DNA of 50,749 bases, from the NCBI GenBank assembly GCA_964464175.1, contig CAYXFD010000023.1, positions 1 through 50,749 of the forward strand, given 5' to 3'. Below are positions 17,113-26,936 of the stretch, one piece after another. The stretch comes from CAYXFD01 sp964464175. Lineage in GTDB: Bacteria; Cloacimonadota; Cloacimonadia; Cloacimonadales; JAJBBL01. The notes below the pieces were generated by a model. It was not told where the DNA came from and made no database searches. It worked only from the letters and a program-made list of their open reading frames with translations. Position numbers and translations under genes: made by a program. How positions within the stretch are numbered: the first letter of the stretch is position 1; every line of letters begins with the position of its first letter.

Positions 17113-17841
17113 TCAGGGTGACAGGATCAGATCAGGAGAGGCAGTTCTGACCGGTGGTGTTTGCGCCCGAAAGTCCGTCAGTGTTCTGACAAAGTTTTCC
17201 GTTCCACCGTTTACGGTCATTCCCACATAACCGATTTCGGGAGAATAGTAGAGGAGTGTTTCTTCGTTGTCTCTTTCAGCAGTATCGAAATCATATCCCA
17301 GCAATGCGGACATTATTCTGTAACCTTCTCTGGTGTCAGGGATCAGTTCATAGACATAGCATTCGATATCTCCCAGAGGGGTCGGAAAGAGGGTAGAAGT
17401 CGAGAGGCATTTGATAGTCAAGCCGCCGGTATAGTTCCATTCAGCAGCAGGGTTAACCGGAAATTTTATAAACATTTTTCTGTCAATCTCAGAGAGGGAT
17501 GAACCAATTTTCTGCCCGTAATAGAAGAGACCTTCTGCCTCGTTTCGAACAAGATTTTTTCTCTGCTGCGGAACATCTTCCGGCATATCATACCAGTTCC
17601 AATGATAAACAGGGAAGGATTCGGAATTGTATTTGATATTGCTGTATCCGGAGATACTAATCTTTGAAGTCTCTGATATCAGATAAGGATCCTGAAAGGT
17701 GGTATCGGCAAATACCCAGTAATTACCGACAGCCAGGGGCATAATAGTGTCGTGATACTGAATTCCCGGACTCTTTTCCCCATCCTTACTACAGGAAACG
17801 AAGAGCAGCAGGGAGAGAGAGAGTAAGATAATTTTTTTCAT
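17113..17841 (-). CDS. Lipoprotein of unknown function
   Basis: 242 residues. The N terminus MKKIILLSLSLLLFVSCSKD is a signal peptide with a lipobox whose cysteine (Cys17) would be lipidated. The rest is beta-rich, with a YWVFADTT block and many Trp/Tyr residues; it contains LTIKCLSTSTLFPTPLGDIE, similar in style to lipoproteins of FCB bacteria that measure or bind at the outer membrane. No family name can be given. GAGG lies 7 bases before the ATG. It is converging with htrA (17 bases between stops) and lies downstream of radA. Confidence 0.75.
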   Translation of the reverse strand: MKKIILLSLSLLLFVSCSKDGEKSPGIQYHDTIMPLAVGNYWVFADTTFQDPYLISETSKISISGYSNIKYNSESFPVYHWNWYDMPEDVPQQRKNLVRNEAEGLFYYGQKIGSSLSEIDRKMFIKFPVNPAAEWNYTGGLTIKCLSTSTLFPTPLGDIECYVYELIPDTREGYRIMSALLGYDFDTAERDNEETLLYYSPEIGYVGMTVNGGTENFVRTLTDFRAQTPPVRTASPDLILSP

Positions 17842-17954
17842 GTTAAGCCTCGATGATCTTTAAGGGTTATATTCTTTGGGAAACAAACACCTGCTCAGTT
17901 TACTTCGTCCTTGAAGTACAGGAAGAGTGCTGAAATGAGCCTCTGTTTATTTCC

Positions 17955-19322
17955 TTATTCGGACTGTTTTTTCTCTGAGAATAGGACAGGGTAGATCTCT
18001 GTCAGGTGCTCAATTAAAATAATGTTTGCCTTTCTCCGGTTCTCGAACTTTGCCCTTGAGGGGATAACTATTCTCTGATAGCCGAGTTTAACAGCTTCGG
18101 CGATTCTTTTTTCGATCTGGGAAACACTTCTGATCTCTCCATTAAGACCGATCTCCCCGATGAAAACGGTTTTAACCGGCAGTTGTTTCTCCTCAAAGCT
18201 GGAGATGATTGCTGCTACGAGGGGAAGATCCAGAGCGGGATCATTGATCTTTAAGCCTCCGACCATGTTTACGAAGATATCCTTCTCCCTGACTTTCAGA
18301 AAAAGATTCTTCTCGATTATCGCCAGAAGCAGGGCAAGTTTACGGTGATCGATCCCCAGGGCTATCCTCTGGGCATTACCGTAGATAGCCGGAGTTACTA
18401 ATGCCTGAACTTCAAGTAAGAAGCTCCGGCTGCCTTCCAGGACACAACCAATGGCAGCACCGGCAGATAGTTCTCCCTCCTGAACGAAGAGGCGGGAAGG
18501 ATTCAAGACTTCTGCTAACCCCTGTTCCCTCATTTCAAAGACACCTATCTCATTAGTCGAGCCGAAACGATTTTTGCTGGATCTCAGGATTTTCAACTGG
18601 TTATTGCCGTCACCTTCAAAGTAGAGAACCGTATCAACCAGATGCTCGATCATCTTTGGACCTGCCACCATCCCCTCTTTAGTTATATGGCCGATAATGA
18701 AGAAAGGTATGCCCTGACGTTTGGCGTAATGAGTGAAAAGCATTGCAGCTTCCCTAACCTGGGCAACGCTGCCGGGGATACCTGAGGATTCTGAAGTGCC
18801 TATGGATTGGATGGAATCGATCACTACCATTTGCGGTTCATCTTTGCGGATGACCTCAATTATCTGTTCAGCGGAATTGGAGCAGAAGAGATAGAGGTTC
18901 GGATTCCTGATACCCAGGCGGTCACTCCGGAACTTGATCTGTTTTTGACTCTCCTCGCCGGTAACATAGAGAACTTTTTTATCTTTTTCTGCTGTTTTGT
19001 CGGCGATTTGCAGCATTAAAGTTGATTTCCCAATACCCGGTTCACCACCGATAAGGCAGACCATTCCGGGAGTTATACCCCCTCCCAGGACAGTATCAAA
19101 TTCGCTAACGCCAGTATTTATCCGATTTTCAGTGCTGAGCTGAACTTCAAGCAGTAATTCACTTTCAGAGTTTTCCGTTCTGAGACTGGAATCCTGCCTG
19201 ACCTCTTTTTTCCCGGTGACACTTTCCGCTTCCTTAAAACTGTCCCAGCTCTGGCAGACAGGGCATTTACCAGCCCATTTGGGAGTTTCATAACCACATT
19301 CACGGCAAAAGTAAGTACTCAT
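17955..19322 (-). CDS. radA: DNA repair protein RadA (Sms)
   Basis: ATP-driven helper of RecA that processes branched recombination intermediates. 455 residues. N-terminal zinc finger with Cys6, Cys9, Cys20 and Cys23 (CREC...CPVC). RecA-like core with Walker A GGEPGIGKST (about 92-101), VIDSIQS, and the family-specific KNRFG motif. The C-terminal Lon-protease-like domain lacks a catalytic function in this family (FIGEIGLNGEIRSV, IAEAVKLGYQRIVIP). Starts 5 bases after the membrane-protein gene upstream, so they are probably co-transcribed. Confidence 0.95.
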   Translation of the reverse strand: MSTYFCRECGYETPKWAGKCPVCQSWDSFKEAESVTGKKEVRQDSSLRTENSESELLLEVQLSTENRINTGVSEFDTVLGGGITPGMVCLIGGEPGIGKSTLMLQIADKTAEKDKKVLYVTGEESQKQIKFRSDRLGIRNPNLYLFCSNSAEQIIEVIRKDEPQMVVIDSIQSIGTSESSGIPGSVAQVREAAMLFTHYAKRQGIPFFIIGHITKEGMVAGPKMIEHLVDTVLYFEGDGNNQLKILRSSKNRFGSTNEIGVFEMREQGLAEVLNPSRLFVQEGELSAGAAIGCVLEGSRSFLLEVQALVTPAIYGNAQRIALGIDHRKLALLLAIIEKNLFLKVREKDIFVNMVGGLKINDPALDLPLVAAIISSFEEKQLPVKTVFIGEIGLNGEIRSVSQIEKRIAEAVKLGYQRIVIPSRAKFENRRKANIILIEHLTEIYPVLFSEKKQSE

Positions 19323-19327
19323 AGAAA

Positions 19328-20254
19328 TCAGACCCTGGCGTATCTGAGAAGGAGAAATCTCTGATACAGGTAGAATGGTGCTAATATCGGGGTATAAACG
19401 ATGAGAGCTGAAAGGAAAACGATTAATATGGTTCTGATATTAATGAAAAGGTTTTGAATGATCAGTTCCCTGCCGGAGAAGAGGAATATTCCAAAGGAGA
19501 ACTGTGTTTCCAGCATAATAAAGAAGGGAAGCAGAAGGTGACGAAGGACCATGCGAAAAATGAATACCGAAAGAAGAATCAAGCTGAATTTGAGCAGATA
19601 GAAAGCTATCAGGGAAAATGGTCTCCGGTTGAGAATGATTATGCTTCTGGTGAGAGAATTCTTAAAGGAATAACCCCGGGTCATGAGAGGGAGGACAAAA
19701 TCGGTAAGCCACATTGTTATCGCGATTGCCAAAAAGAGGGTAAAGCCGAGTAATCTATATATGGTACTTTCCAGTCCAAAGACAACCGTAGCACTATAAC
19801 CGGAGAGGAGTATCTGCAAAAAGATAAAGAACATAAAGAAAGAGAGGACAAGGAAGAAGAGCGTCAGAATAATAATCAGGTTGGGAACAAAGAAATTTAT
19901 ACCGATACTGATCAAGGCAGCTGGTTTGTGCTTCATTTTGAGGAGATAACCGGTAAAACCGGCTTCAAAAACAGAACGGATAAGCCAATGGACGATAACA
20001 ATAGAAACAATGATGAAGAAGTAGATCGGAATACTTCTGCTATGGAATTCCAGGGTTGTATAGACAAGCCTGGTGACCGACCTGGTATTGACGAACGAGA
20101 TCAGCAGATTGAGAGAGAAAAGTATCTGCAATCCGTTCCAACCAAGAAAAACAAAGGAGAGGAAAAAAGAGAACCAGTACTTGAATCTTAAGGTGTTAAG
20201 AAAAGAGTAGGTATCGAAAAAAGCGAGTTTCATCCGGCTAAGAAAAAAATCCAT
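19328..20254 (-). CDS. Polytopic membrane protein of unknown function
   Basis: 308 residues, extremely rich in Phe, Leu and Ile. About six membrane segments can be placed, near residues 25-55, 78-98, 122-150, 163-185, 210-235 and 272-298, with short loops holding the charges (e.g. RGYSFKNSLTRS). The shape resembles integral membrane proteins of the DUF4013/YIP1 kind, but I cannot assign a family. It lies between ribF and radA on the same strand, 63 bases after ribF. Confidence 0.7.
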   Translation of the reverse strand: MDFFLSRMKLAFFDTYSFLNTLRFKYWFSFFLSFVFLGWNGLQILFSLNLLISFVNTRSVTRLVYTTLEFHSRSIPIYFFIIVSIVIVHWLIRSVFEAGFTGYLLKMKHKPAALISIGINFFVPNLIIILTLFFLVLSFFMFFIFLQILLSGYSATVVFGLESTIYRLLGFTLFLAIAITMWLTDFVLPLMTRGYSFKNSLTRSIIILNRRPFSLIAFYLLKFSLILLSVFIFRMVLRHLLLPFFIMLETQFSFGIFLFSGRELIIQNLFINIRTILIVFLSALIVYTPILAPFYLYQRFLLLRYARV

Positions 20255-20317
20255 ACTCCCTCTTGTACTTCCGATTCCGTCCGGATACTTATCTTATCTG
20301 ATCTCATACTTTTCCCG

Positions 20318-21286
20318 TTATTTTTTCTTTAGTTGAGCGATCAGCTTTTCAGCCTCGCTTTTATCGTTACGGATAGCTTCAATGAGGGAATGCTTGTCAG
20401 GAAACTCTACTTCATCACGTAAGCGGGAGATAAAACTGATATTAATTATCTTCTTTAGCAATTTTTCCTGTTCGACAGAGTCATGGTCAGGTTGCTTATC
20501 GTAATCGAGCAGATAGCTTTCAACGGTTTTATCACTCAGCTGTTTTAAGGTCGGGCAGAAGCCAATATTAGTCAAACAAAAATACTCTTTTCCCCGAAAC
20601 AGGGCTTTTCCAAGGTAAACTCCCTTAGCCGGTAAAAGCTTATAGGGGTCTATCGGAACCAGATTCAGTGTTGGAAAGCCAAGTTCGCTTCCTATCCCGG
20701 AACCCTTTTCGATGTTACCCTCAAGTTCATAATGCCGACCCAGAAATCTATTAGCCTTTGCTACATTCCCTTCTTTGATGAGGCTTCTGATCAAACTGCT
20801 GCTTACGATCGTTCCGTCGATCTCAACCGGTTTGATTAGATGGGAATGGTAGCCGTATGTTTTTTCCCTGCTCTTCAGGAAATGGTAGTCACCCTCCCTG
20901 TTATGCCCGAAATGACAATCATAGCCAAAGACAATTTCTTTAGCCTGAACCTGAGCAATGAGTATTTTCTCTAAGAATTCCTCCGCTCCCATTTCCGACA
21001 TTTGATTATCGAACTTCAGGTAGATGATGTGGTCAATTCCAAGCTGCTGCAATAGTATGGTCTTTTTATGCTTTTCGGTGAGCAGATAGGGGGACAGGGA
21101 AGGGTCAAGAGTCTCTTTGGGATGTTGATAGTAGGTTATCACCACAGACTTACCTTTTTCTTCTTTTGCTCTCCGGATAACTTTATGCAAGAGCTGACGA
21201 TGTCCCAGATGAACACCGTCAAAAGTACCCATTGTAACGACGTGATACTGCTTAGCGGTCTTTAAATTGTCTGTACTGTTCATCAT
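20318..21286 (-). CDS. ribF: Bifunctional riboflavin kinase / FAD synthetase
   Basis: Makes FMN and then FAD from riboflavin. 322 residues. The N-terminal nucleotidyltransferase domain opens with VTMGTFDGVHLGHRQLL (about 17-33, the HxGH motif), followed by FGYDCHFGHNREG and SSSLIRSLI. The C-terminal riboflavin-kinase domain starts near residue 180 with GHGIG-like GSGIGSELGFPTLNL and ends with FISRLRDEVEFPD. It is the last of the rimP-nusA-infB-type operon and starts 23 bases after truB. No strong ribosome site; the two adjacent ATGs at 21286 and 21283 are equally possible. Confidence 0.93.
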   Translation of the reverse strand: MMNSTDNLKTAKQYHVVTMGTFDGVHLGHRQLLHKVIRRAKEEKGKSVVITYYQHPKETLDPSLSPYLLTEKHKKTILLQQLGIDHIIYLKFDNQMSEMGAEEFLEKILIAQVQAKEIVFGYDCHFGHNREGDYHFLKSREKTYGYHSHLIKPVEIDGTIVSSSLIRSLIKEGNVAKANRFLGRHYELEGNIEKGSGIGSELGFPTLNLVPIDPYKLLPAKGVYLGKALFRGKEYFCLTNIGFCPTLKQLSDKTVESYLLDYDKQPDHDSVEQEKLLKKIINISFISRLRDEVEFPDKHSLIEAIRNDKSEAEKLIAQLKKK

Positions 21287-21309
21287 AGATTTTCTTATTC
21301 ACCGTTTGT

Positions 21310-22194
21310 TCAGACCAGAACGATCTTTGGCGACAGTACCCGGTCACGGAGAATTCCCCATCCCAGGCATTCAGGGTTATCTTTTTTAATATCTCCGGCA
21401 ACACCATACACCAAAAATTCTCCCTCAGTTTCTTCCTTGTCCCGGACAATTCTCCTGCCGTGGAGGAAGGATTCGCACTCCTCGGGGTTGAGAAGCAGAT
21501 GCGGGTAGTCACCCAGAACTGAAGATATCGGTTTAAGATGAGATTGCCAGTTTTCAGAGGTAATCTCAGCGGGTGGAACGGCTTCGGAAACGGAGAGCCT
21601 GCCGATCGCCAGACGGCGAAGTGCTCTGGTATAGGCAACAGTACCGAGGGTTTCCGCAAAAGTCTCGGAGAGTGTTCTGATATAGGTACCCTTGCTCACC
21701 TCTGCCCGGTAAGAAATGATGTTATCTACTATCGCAGAGATCTCGAAAGAATAGATCCGGATATTCTTTTCCTGCAGGGAAAAGGACTCACCCTTTCTTG
21801 CCATTTTGTATGCCGGTTTTCCGGAAACCTTGACTGCCGAGTAGCGGGGGGGGAGCTGGAGTCTTAAATTCAGCATTTCCCGGGCAGCATGTGAAACGGT
21901 TTCTGAGGAGAGAGAGGGAATCTCCTTTTCAGCAATCATCTCTCCGGTAACGTCTCCGGTATCGGTTTTCCTGCCGAGTTCTATTTCAGCCTGATAGACT
22001 TTGTTCTGCCCGAGCAGAAAGGAACTCAACCGGGTAGTCTTTCCCAGACAGAGAATAGAGAGACCGGTAGCAAAGGGGTCTAATGTTCCGGTATGACCGA
22101 TCTTACGGAGACCGCTCTTTTTCCGCAGATCTCTGATCAGGTCGAAAGAGGTAAAGCCGGAGGGCTTATCGAGAAGCAGAAAACCTGAGTTCAT
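21310..22194 (-). CDS. truB: tRNA pseudouridine-55 synthase TruB
   Basis: Converts U55 to pseudouridine in the T loop of tRNAs. 294 residues. Typical opening GFLLLDKPSGFTSFD, then KIGHTGTLDPFATG with the catalytic Asp39, and PPRYSAVKVSGKPAYKMAR, YRAEVSKGTYIRTL and LRRLAIGRLSV. The usual PUA-like C terminus is short here. Positioned between nrnA and ribF as in many bacterial operons; no clear ribosome site precedes the ATG. Confidence 0.95.
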   Translation of the reverse strand: MNSGFLLLDKPSGFTSFDLIRDLRKKSGLRKIGHTGTLDPFATGLSILCLGKTTRLSSFLLGQNKVYQAEIELGRKTDTGDVTGEMIAEKEIPSLSSETVSHAAREMLNLRLQLPPRYSAVKVSGKPAYKMARKGESFSLQEKNIRIYSFEISAIVDNIISYRAEVSKGTYIRTLSETFAETLGTVAYTRALRRLAIGRLSVSEAVPPAEITSENWQSHLKPISSVLGDYPHLLLNPEECESFLHGRRIVRDKEETEGEFLVYGVAGDIKKDNPECLGWGILRDRVLSPKIVLV

Positions 22195-22263
22195 TTGACT
22201 GTTAAACCATTTAAAGGATAATGTTGAGAGGAGACTTCATGGTAAAACAGACTTGAAGGGTTG

Positions 22264-23301
22264 TTACAGCTGCTGACGGATATCTTGCAGGATCGAAGCT
22301 TGAATAGCGGAAATAGTGCCGGTTATTTCGCAACCGGCAGCACTGATGTGACCCCCGCCCTGATACTTATTGGCGATCTGATTGACATCTATGGATTCCG
22401 ATCTCAGGCTGAGCCGGTATTTTCCGGCAGCGATCTCACGAAAATAGACGATAACTTCGACTCTCTGCGGTTTTTTTACCCAATCGGTTACTTTACTCGT
22501 CGCGTCGGGTCCTAAATCATTATCAGCAAGCATCTGGAGCGTTGAGTGGAAAAACAGTACTTTATCTCCTTCATGGGTCGTGATCGTTGCTAATGTCTCT
22601 CCGATAAATCTGAAATAACTCGCCGGCTTGGCATAGAGAAATGTTTTGGTGATCTCGTAAGGCCTGATACCGAGGCGGGAGAGTTCAGCACAGAGCTCAA
22701 AAACTGCCGGGTCTGTATTCTTATTGAGAAAGTTATTGGTATCATTGATAACAGTGACATAGAGGGCTTTTGCCGCTTCTTTTCTTACTTCTTCAGGGAG
22801 GGAGAGAATCTCTTGCTTTAGGGCTTGATAGATGATTGCCCCGGCAGAAACCGTTTCGGGGTTATTATAAATAAGATCAGCTTCTCGTTGCCGCAGTTTC
22901 GGATCTCCATTCTCTTCGTTTTCTTCGTGATGGTCGATGGCGATTATTAACTCGGCTTTATCGAGCAGGGGGGCACAGATGCCCAATCTGCTCCGGATAT
23001 GGCAATCGATAATAAAGATCAAGGAGAAGGAGAGATCATCTTTAAAAACTGTTGTCCGCTCATTGGCGTTGAGAAATGAGAGGCTTTCCGGGGGAGTTGT
23101 TTCCAGAATAATCGGTACCTCTTTGTTTCTGTTCCGGAAAATATCCTGTAAGACAAAACAGGTGCTTAAGCCGTCGCCATCAGGGTTTTTATGAGTTAAA
23201 AGACAAATCGAATCGTAATTATCAAGAGCTGTGAAAATAGCCTTGCGCAGTTCTGAAATATTCGTTAAAGCAGTTTTCTGTCTGGCAGGTGACTCATTCA
23301 T
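22264..23301 (-). CDS. nrnA: DHH-family phosphoesterase, nanoRNase/pAp phosphatase NrnA-type
   Basis: 345 residues. Mn-dependent DHH fold: NPDGDGLS (Asp41, Asp43), DCH (Asp99), DHHEEN (Asp123-His124-His125) and NDTNNF, with the C-terminal DHHA1 substrate domain carrying GGGHISAAGC. Proteins of this kind degrade 2-4 nucleotide RNAs and 3'-phosphoadenosine 5'-phosphate. The start codon overlaps the rbfA stop (ATGA type), showing tight translational linkage within the operon. Acting on oligoribonucleotides is inferred from the family. Confidence 0.9.
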   Translation of the reverse strand: MNESPARQKTALTNISELRKAIFTALDNYDSICLLTHKNPDGDGLSTCFVLQDIFRNRNKEVPIILETTPPESLSFLNANERTTVFKDDLSFSLIFIIDCHIRSRLGICAPLLDKAELIIAIDHHEENEENGDPKLRQREADLIYNNPETVSAGAIIYQALKQEILSLPEEVRKEAAKALYVTVINDTNNFLNKNTDPAVFELCAELSRLGIRPYEITKTFLYAKPASYFRFIGETLATITTHEGDKVLFFHSTLQMLADNDLGPDATSKVTDWVKKPQRVEVIVYFREIAAGKYRLSLRSESIDVNQIANKYQGGGHISAAGCEITGTISAIQASILQDIRQQL

Positions 23302-23663
23302 TCTTCCGAACCGTCTTTTTTCTCTTCCGAAAGATTCTTGAAAATGTCTTCCATCTTTCTGGCTTTACTGCCGGTATCGTCATAGACGAATCTGATTTCG
23401 GGGATCCTTCTCAGGATATGGGCATCGGCGATCTCTTTCTTTAAAAAACCGGAGGCTTTGGTCAACAACTGGGTACAGAGACCCGAATCTATTTCTTCAT
23501 CTTCGAGTTTGGAAAAGAAAACTTTGGCAAACTGCATATCGGGTGTCAGTTCGACATCCGTAATGGTAACCCATTCGAGTCTCTGATCATTGATCTTGTT
23601 CACCAAAGCATTATTCAGGATGCGTAATAATTCTTTTTCCATACGGATTTTACGGTAAGTCAT
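23298..23663 (-). CDS. rbfA: Ribosome-binding factor A
   Basis: 121 residues. A small KH-like protein needed for maturation of the 30S subunit and 16S 5' end processing. Typical patterns: RKIRMEKELLRILNNAL, VTITDVELTPDMQFAKVFFS and LRRIPEIRFVYDD. Lies between infB and nrnA, its usual place, and shares a few bases with nrnA. Confidence 0.93.
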   Translation of the reverse strand: MTYRKIRMEKELLRILNNALVNKINDQRLEWVTITDVELTPDMQFAKVFFSKLEDEEIDSGLCTQLLTKASGFLKKEIADAHILRRIPEIRFVYDDTGSKARKMEDIFKNLSEEKKDGSEE

Positions 23664-23697
23664 AATTCCTGCTCTCCTTTTTTGTTCTTGTTAAACC

Positions 23698-26226
23698 TTA
23701 CTTTTTTACCTCTTCTACCTGATAAGCTTCGATCACGTCCCCTTCTTTGATGTCGTTATAGTTATGAATACCAATTCCGCACTCCGTACCGGCTCGAACT
23801 TCTTCAACATCGTTGGCAAAGTGCTTCAGGGAGCTTATTTTGCTTTCATGGATCAGACCATTGTTCCTGTAAAGTCTGACAATACTATCACTTTTAATCA
23901 CCCCTTTATCTACGGCACAACCGGCGATAACACCGACACCTTTGATCCGGAAAATCTCTTTGACATTTGCCGAACCGAGGAATTTCTCCTCGTACTCGGG
24001 TTCTGTCAAACCCTCGAGGGCTAATTTGATGTCATTGATACCATCATAGATCACCTGATAATTTCTGATCTCGATATTCTGTTCTTCGGCTAATTTCTTG
24101 GCTTTTGTTTCAGTCCGCACCTGAAAACCGAGGATAATGGCGTTTGAGGCAGCAGCAAGATTAATGTCTGCTTCAACGATACTTCCGACCCCTTTATGAA
24201 TGATATTGACCAGGACATCCTCATTGGAGAGCTTCTGCAGAGAGTCGCAGAAAGCCTCTAAAGAACCGTCCATATCAGCTTTGATAATTAGTTTCAAGTC
24301 ATTCATCTCTTTCAGTTTGATCTTATCATAGAGGTTATCAAGATTCGTTCTGCCGATATATTTCTCCCGGTCATGCCGGATCTGTTTCCTCTCCGTACTT
24401 ATCTGCCTGGCTACTTTTTCGTCACTCACCTTGTTCATTGTATCACCGGCTTTTGGTACAGTATTTAAGCCATAGATGAGAGCAACGTCTGCCGGACCGA
24501 TCTCTTTGACCTCTTTTCCCCGTTCGTCTGCCAGCTTGCGGACTTTGCCGTAGGTAGCACCACAGACGACCGTATCCCCCTTTTTGATCTTACCTTCTTT
24601 CATAAGAATGGTGACCAGGGAGCCGATACGGCTGTCTTTTTCTGCTTCGATAACAACTCCGCTTCCCGGAACATCGTATTTCGCCTTTAGTTCCTTCATT
24701 TCAGCCGTTAACAGAATTGCTTCCAGGAGATCATCAATACCTTCGCCGGTAAGAGCTGAACAGGTTGTCCAGAGTGTATGTCCGCCGTAGTCCTCAAGAA
24801 AGACATTCTGTTTGGAAAGATCGTTGATAGTTTTGTCGAGATTAGCAGTTTTCAAGTCAATTTTATTGATAGCGACGACCAGTTCTACTCCTGAAGCCTT
24901 AGCATGGTCGATTGCTTCGACCGTTTGCGGTTTTACACTATCATTAGCTGCGACAACAATGACAGCGATATCGGTCAGATGAGCTCCTCTTGCTCTCATG
25001 GCGGTAAAGGCTTCATGACCGGGGGTGTCGATAAAGGTTATCTTGTTATTTTTGTATTCGACCTGATAGGCTCCGATATGCTGAGTAATTCCTCCAGCTT
25101 CTCCTGCTATTACATTGGTGGAGCGGATGTAGTCCAGAATTGAGGTCTTACCATGGTCAACATGTCCCATAATGGTAACAATAGGGGGTCGGGGAAACTC
25201 TTTAGCACCTTTGTGCTTTTCAGTAGCTTCGACGATGATATCGGCACCGTACTCTTCGGCAAAAGAGACATTAAAATCAAATTCGTCACAGATCATCTCT
25301 AATGATTCTTTATCGAGCCGTTGGTTGATGGTAACTATTTTTCCCATCATAAAAAACTTCGTGATGATTTCGGTTGGTTGAATATCCATCATTTTCGCTA
25401 ATTCACTCACCGAAGTGTATTCGCTGATAACAATCTCCTGGGTTGGGTGCCTCTCTTCGGTTGCAGCTTTATCTTCTTTCTTATATTTTTTCTTCTTCTT
25501 TTTAGTCATTGTCTGCTTGATGGAACGGCTGATTTCAGCTTCTTCCAGCTCTGTGGGTTCCGGTGCCTTGATCTTTCCTTTACCCTTCTTACTCGCTTTC
25601 AGTTTTGCCTGCAGGTGTTTGGATTTTTCTTCCAGGTCTTTTCTCTCCGCTTTCTTTTCTTTAGTTGTTTTTTTCTTCTCAATTTCCTTTTCAACCGGAA
25701 CGGGAATATCAGGTGGTTGTTTTTCCGAAACTACCGGTTTAACGGGATAAGTTTTCTTAAGCGGTTTACCCTTTGTTACTGACGGTTCACTGTCAGGCTT
25801 TTTAGTCTCCCGGGCTTTAGGTTTTGCTTTTTCTGGCTGAGATTCTACGGTTTTTTTCTCGGCTTTTACCGGAGTTTCATCAGGTTCTTTCTGTTTAGAT
25901 ATCTGCTTCTCAACAAAGACAGGAGTCTTCTTCTTCGCCTCTTCGACTTTCTTCTGAGCTTCTAATTCTTCTTTTCTCTTTTGTTCTTCCTCGTGCTCCC
26001 TGATCTTCTGTTGCTTTTTCATATCATGATAACGACGGCGGTCTTGCTCGATCCTTTTGATGTTATCACTCTCGATTTGGAATATCTTTCTTATCTTATC
26101 GGCAACATCATCTTCCAGTTGTACCATATGAGATTTGACTTCCACATTAAGGTGCTTAAGGTGTGTCTTAAGCGCCGTTGTCGATATCTTCAACTCTTTT
26201 GCCAATTCATGAACTCTTATACCCAA
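23698..26226 (-). CDS. infB: Translation initiation factor IF-2
   Basis: GTPase that positions initiator tRNA on the 30S subunit. 842 residues. The N-terminal IF2_N helix domain (MGIRVHELAKELKIS) is followed by about 200 residues of Lys/Glu-rich low-complexity linker, then a second IF2_N domain (VSELAKMMDIQPTEIITKFF). The G domain begins near residue 350 with GHVDHGKTS, DTPGHEAF and NKIDL, followed by domains II to IV. The Lys-rich linker causes several meaningless open frames on the opposite strand. Confidence 0.96.
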   Translation of the reverse strand: MGIRVHELAKELKISTTALKTHLKHLNVEVKSHMVQLEDDVADKIRKIFQIESDNIKRIEQDRRRYHDMKKQQKIREHEEEQKRKEELEAQKKVEEAKKKTPVFVEKQISKQKEPDETPVKAEKKTVESQPEKAKPKARETKKPDSEPSVTKGKPLKKTYPVKPVVSEKQPPDIPVPVEKEIEKKKTTKEKKAERKDLEEKSKHLQAKLKASKKGKGKIKAPEPTELEEAEISRSIKQTMTKKKKKKYKKEDKAATEERHPTQEIVISEYTSVSELAKMMDIQPTEIITKFFMMGKIVTINQRLDKESLEMICDEFDFNVSFAEEYGADIIVEATEKHKGAKEFPRPPIVTIMGHVDHGKTSILDYIRSTNVIAGEAGGITQHIGAYQVEYKNNKITFIDTPGHEAFTAMRARGAHLTDIAVIVVAANDSVKPQTVEAIDHAKASGVELVVAINKIDLKTANLDKTINDLSKQNVFLEDYGGHTLWTTCSALTGEGIDDLLEAILLTAEMKELKAKYDVPGSGVVIEAEKDSRIGSLVTILMKEGKIKKGDTVVCGATYGKVRKLADERGKEVKEIGPADVALIYGLNTVPKAGDTMNKVSDEKVARQISTERKQIRHDREKYIGRTNLDNLYDKIKLKEMNDLKLIIKADMDGSLEAFCDSLQKLSNEDVLVNIIHKGVGSIVEADINLAAASNAIILGFQVRTETKAKKLAEEQNIEIRNYQVIYDGINDIKLALEGLTEPEYEEKFLGSANVKEIFRIKGVGVIAGCAVDKGVIKSDSIVRLYRNNGLIHESKISSLKHFANDVEEVRAGTECGIGIHNYNDIKEGDVIEAYQVEEVKK

Positions 26227-26245
26227 TATTCCTCCAATTACTTAC

Positions 26246-26575
26246 TTAGGCAGTAATCTTTGCTATGCCTGCTGCAAAACCGGTGTCTTCTATACAAACT
26301 AACCCGGTATTTTTGCGGTTGAATAATCTGCCAAACTGCTCCTTTGTGCCCAAGGAGATATTCTTTATCCCATTATGGATAATGATCGGCTCTATTTTTT
26401 TTCGGGTGTTACTGCTCAGGTCATTGGCGAGTATTATCAGTCTTGCCTTTCTTGCCCTGCAGGAAAGAGCACAAGCCGATATCCCGAACTTGAGCTTACC
26501 GGCTTTGTTGGCAAAGCCGAGTAAAGCACTTAGAGCAAGCCACTGTTTCTCGCTAAAACTTCTGTCACTGTTCAT
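26246..26575 (-). CDS. L7Ae/L30e-family RNA-binding protein (YlxQ-type)
   Basis: 109 residues. LLGFANKAGKLKFGISAC, ARLIILANDLSSNTRKKI and FNRKNTGLVCIED match the L7Ae/L30e fold of YlxQ-like proteins that bind kink-turn RNA. It is in the usual place between ylxR and infB. GGAG lies 7 bases before the ATG. Gap of 124 bases from ylxR. Confidence 0.85.
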   Translation of the reverse strand: MNSDRSFSEKQWLALSALLGFANKAGKLKFGISACALSCRARKARLIILANDLSSNTRKKIEPIIIHNGIKNISLGTKEQFGRLFNRKNTGLVCIEDTGFAAGIAKITA

Positions 26576-26699
26576 CTTATTTCTCCGAAAAAATACCGGA
26601 CAATCTTCAATAATTTACTGCTTTCCGGTGTTCCCTTCCTGCAGCTTATCGCCGATCTCTTTTTATCTGAAAAGAGTGACTGAGCTCTTGTCCTGACCA

Positions 26700-26936
26700 T
26701 CACTCTTCTTTCCTAATAAACCGCTTTTTCTTTTTCAGCCAGCGTTCCAGTGAGAGGATACAGTCATTGTTATCGCAGGTATAATAGCCTCTCATACCGC
26801 ACCGCTGTTTCCAGTCAATTACGATATCGCCGTCAGAATTAACAAAACGAAGCATCGATTTTTTCTCGTTTTTATTGCGGCAGATGACACAGGTTCGATA
26901 GGGAATGTGTCCTGCCTTTGCCGATCTGTTTGGCAT
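26700..26936 (-). CDS. ylxR: YlxR-family protein (DUF448)
   Basis: 78 residues when started at the ATG at 26936, which overlaps the nusA stop as TAATG; a longer frame to 27002 lies inside nusA. YRTCVICRNKNEKKSMLRFV and GMRGYYTC with two Cys pairs are the YlxR signature; the family binds RNA and has been linked to transcription or RNase P regulation. Basic C-terminal tail. Tight linkage to nusA is the normal arrangement. Confidence 0.88.
   Translation of the reverse strand: MPNRSAKAGHIPYRTCVICRNKNEKKSMLRFVNSDGDIVIDWKQRCGMRGYYTCDNNDCILSLERWLKKKKRFIRKEE

Noticed and set aside
21252..21659. 135-codon minus-strand frame
   Set aside because: Out-of-frame shadow of truB, whose motifs are in the other frame.
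25415..25782. Two overlapping 111-codon Phe/Ser-rich plus-strand frames
   Set aside because: They are the complement of the Lys/Glu-rich linker of infB.
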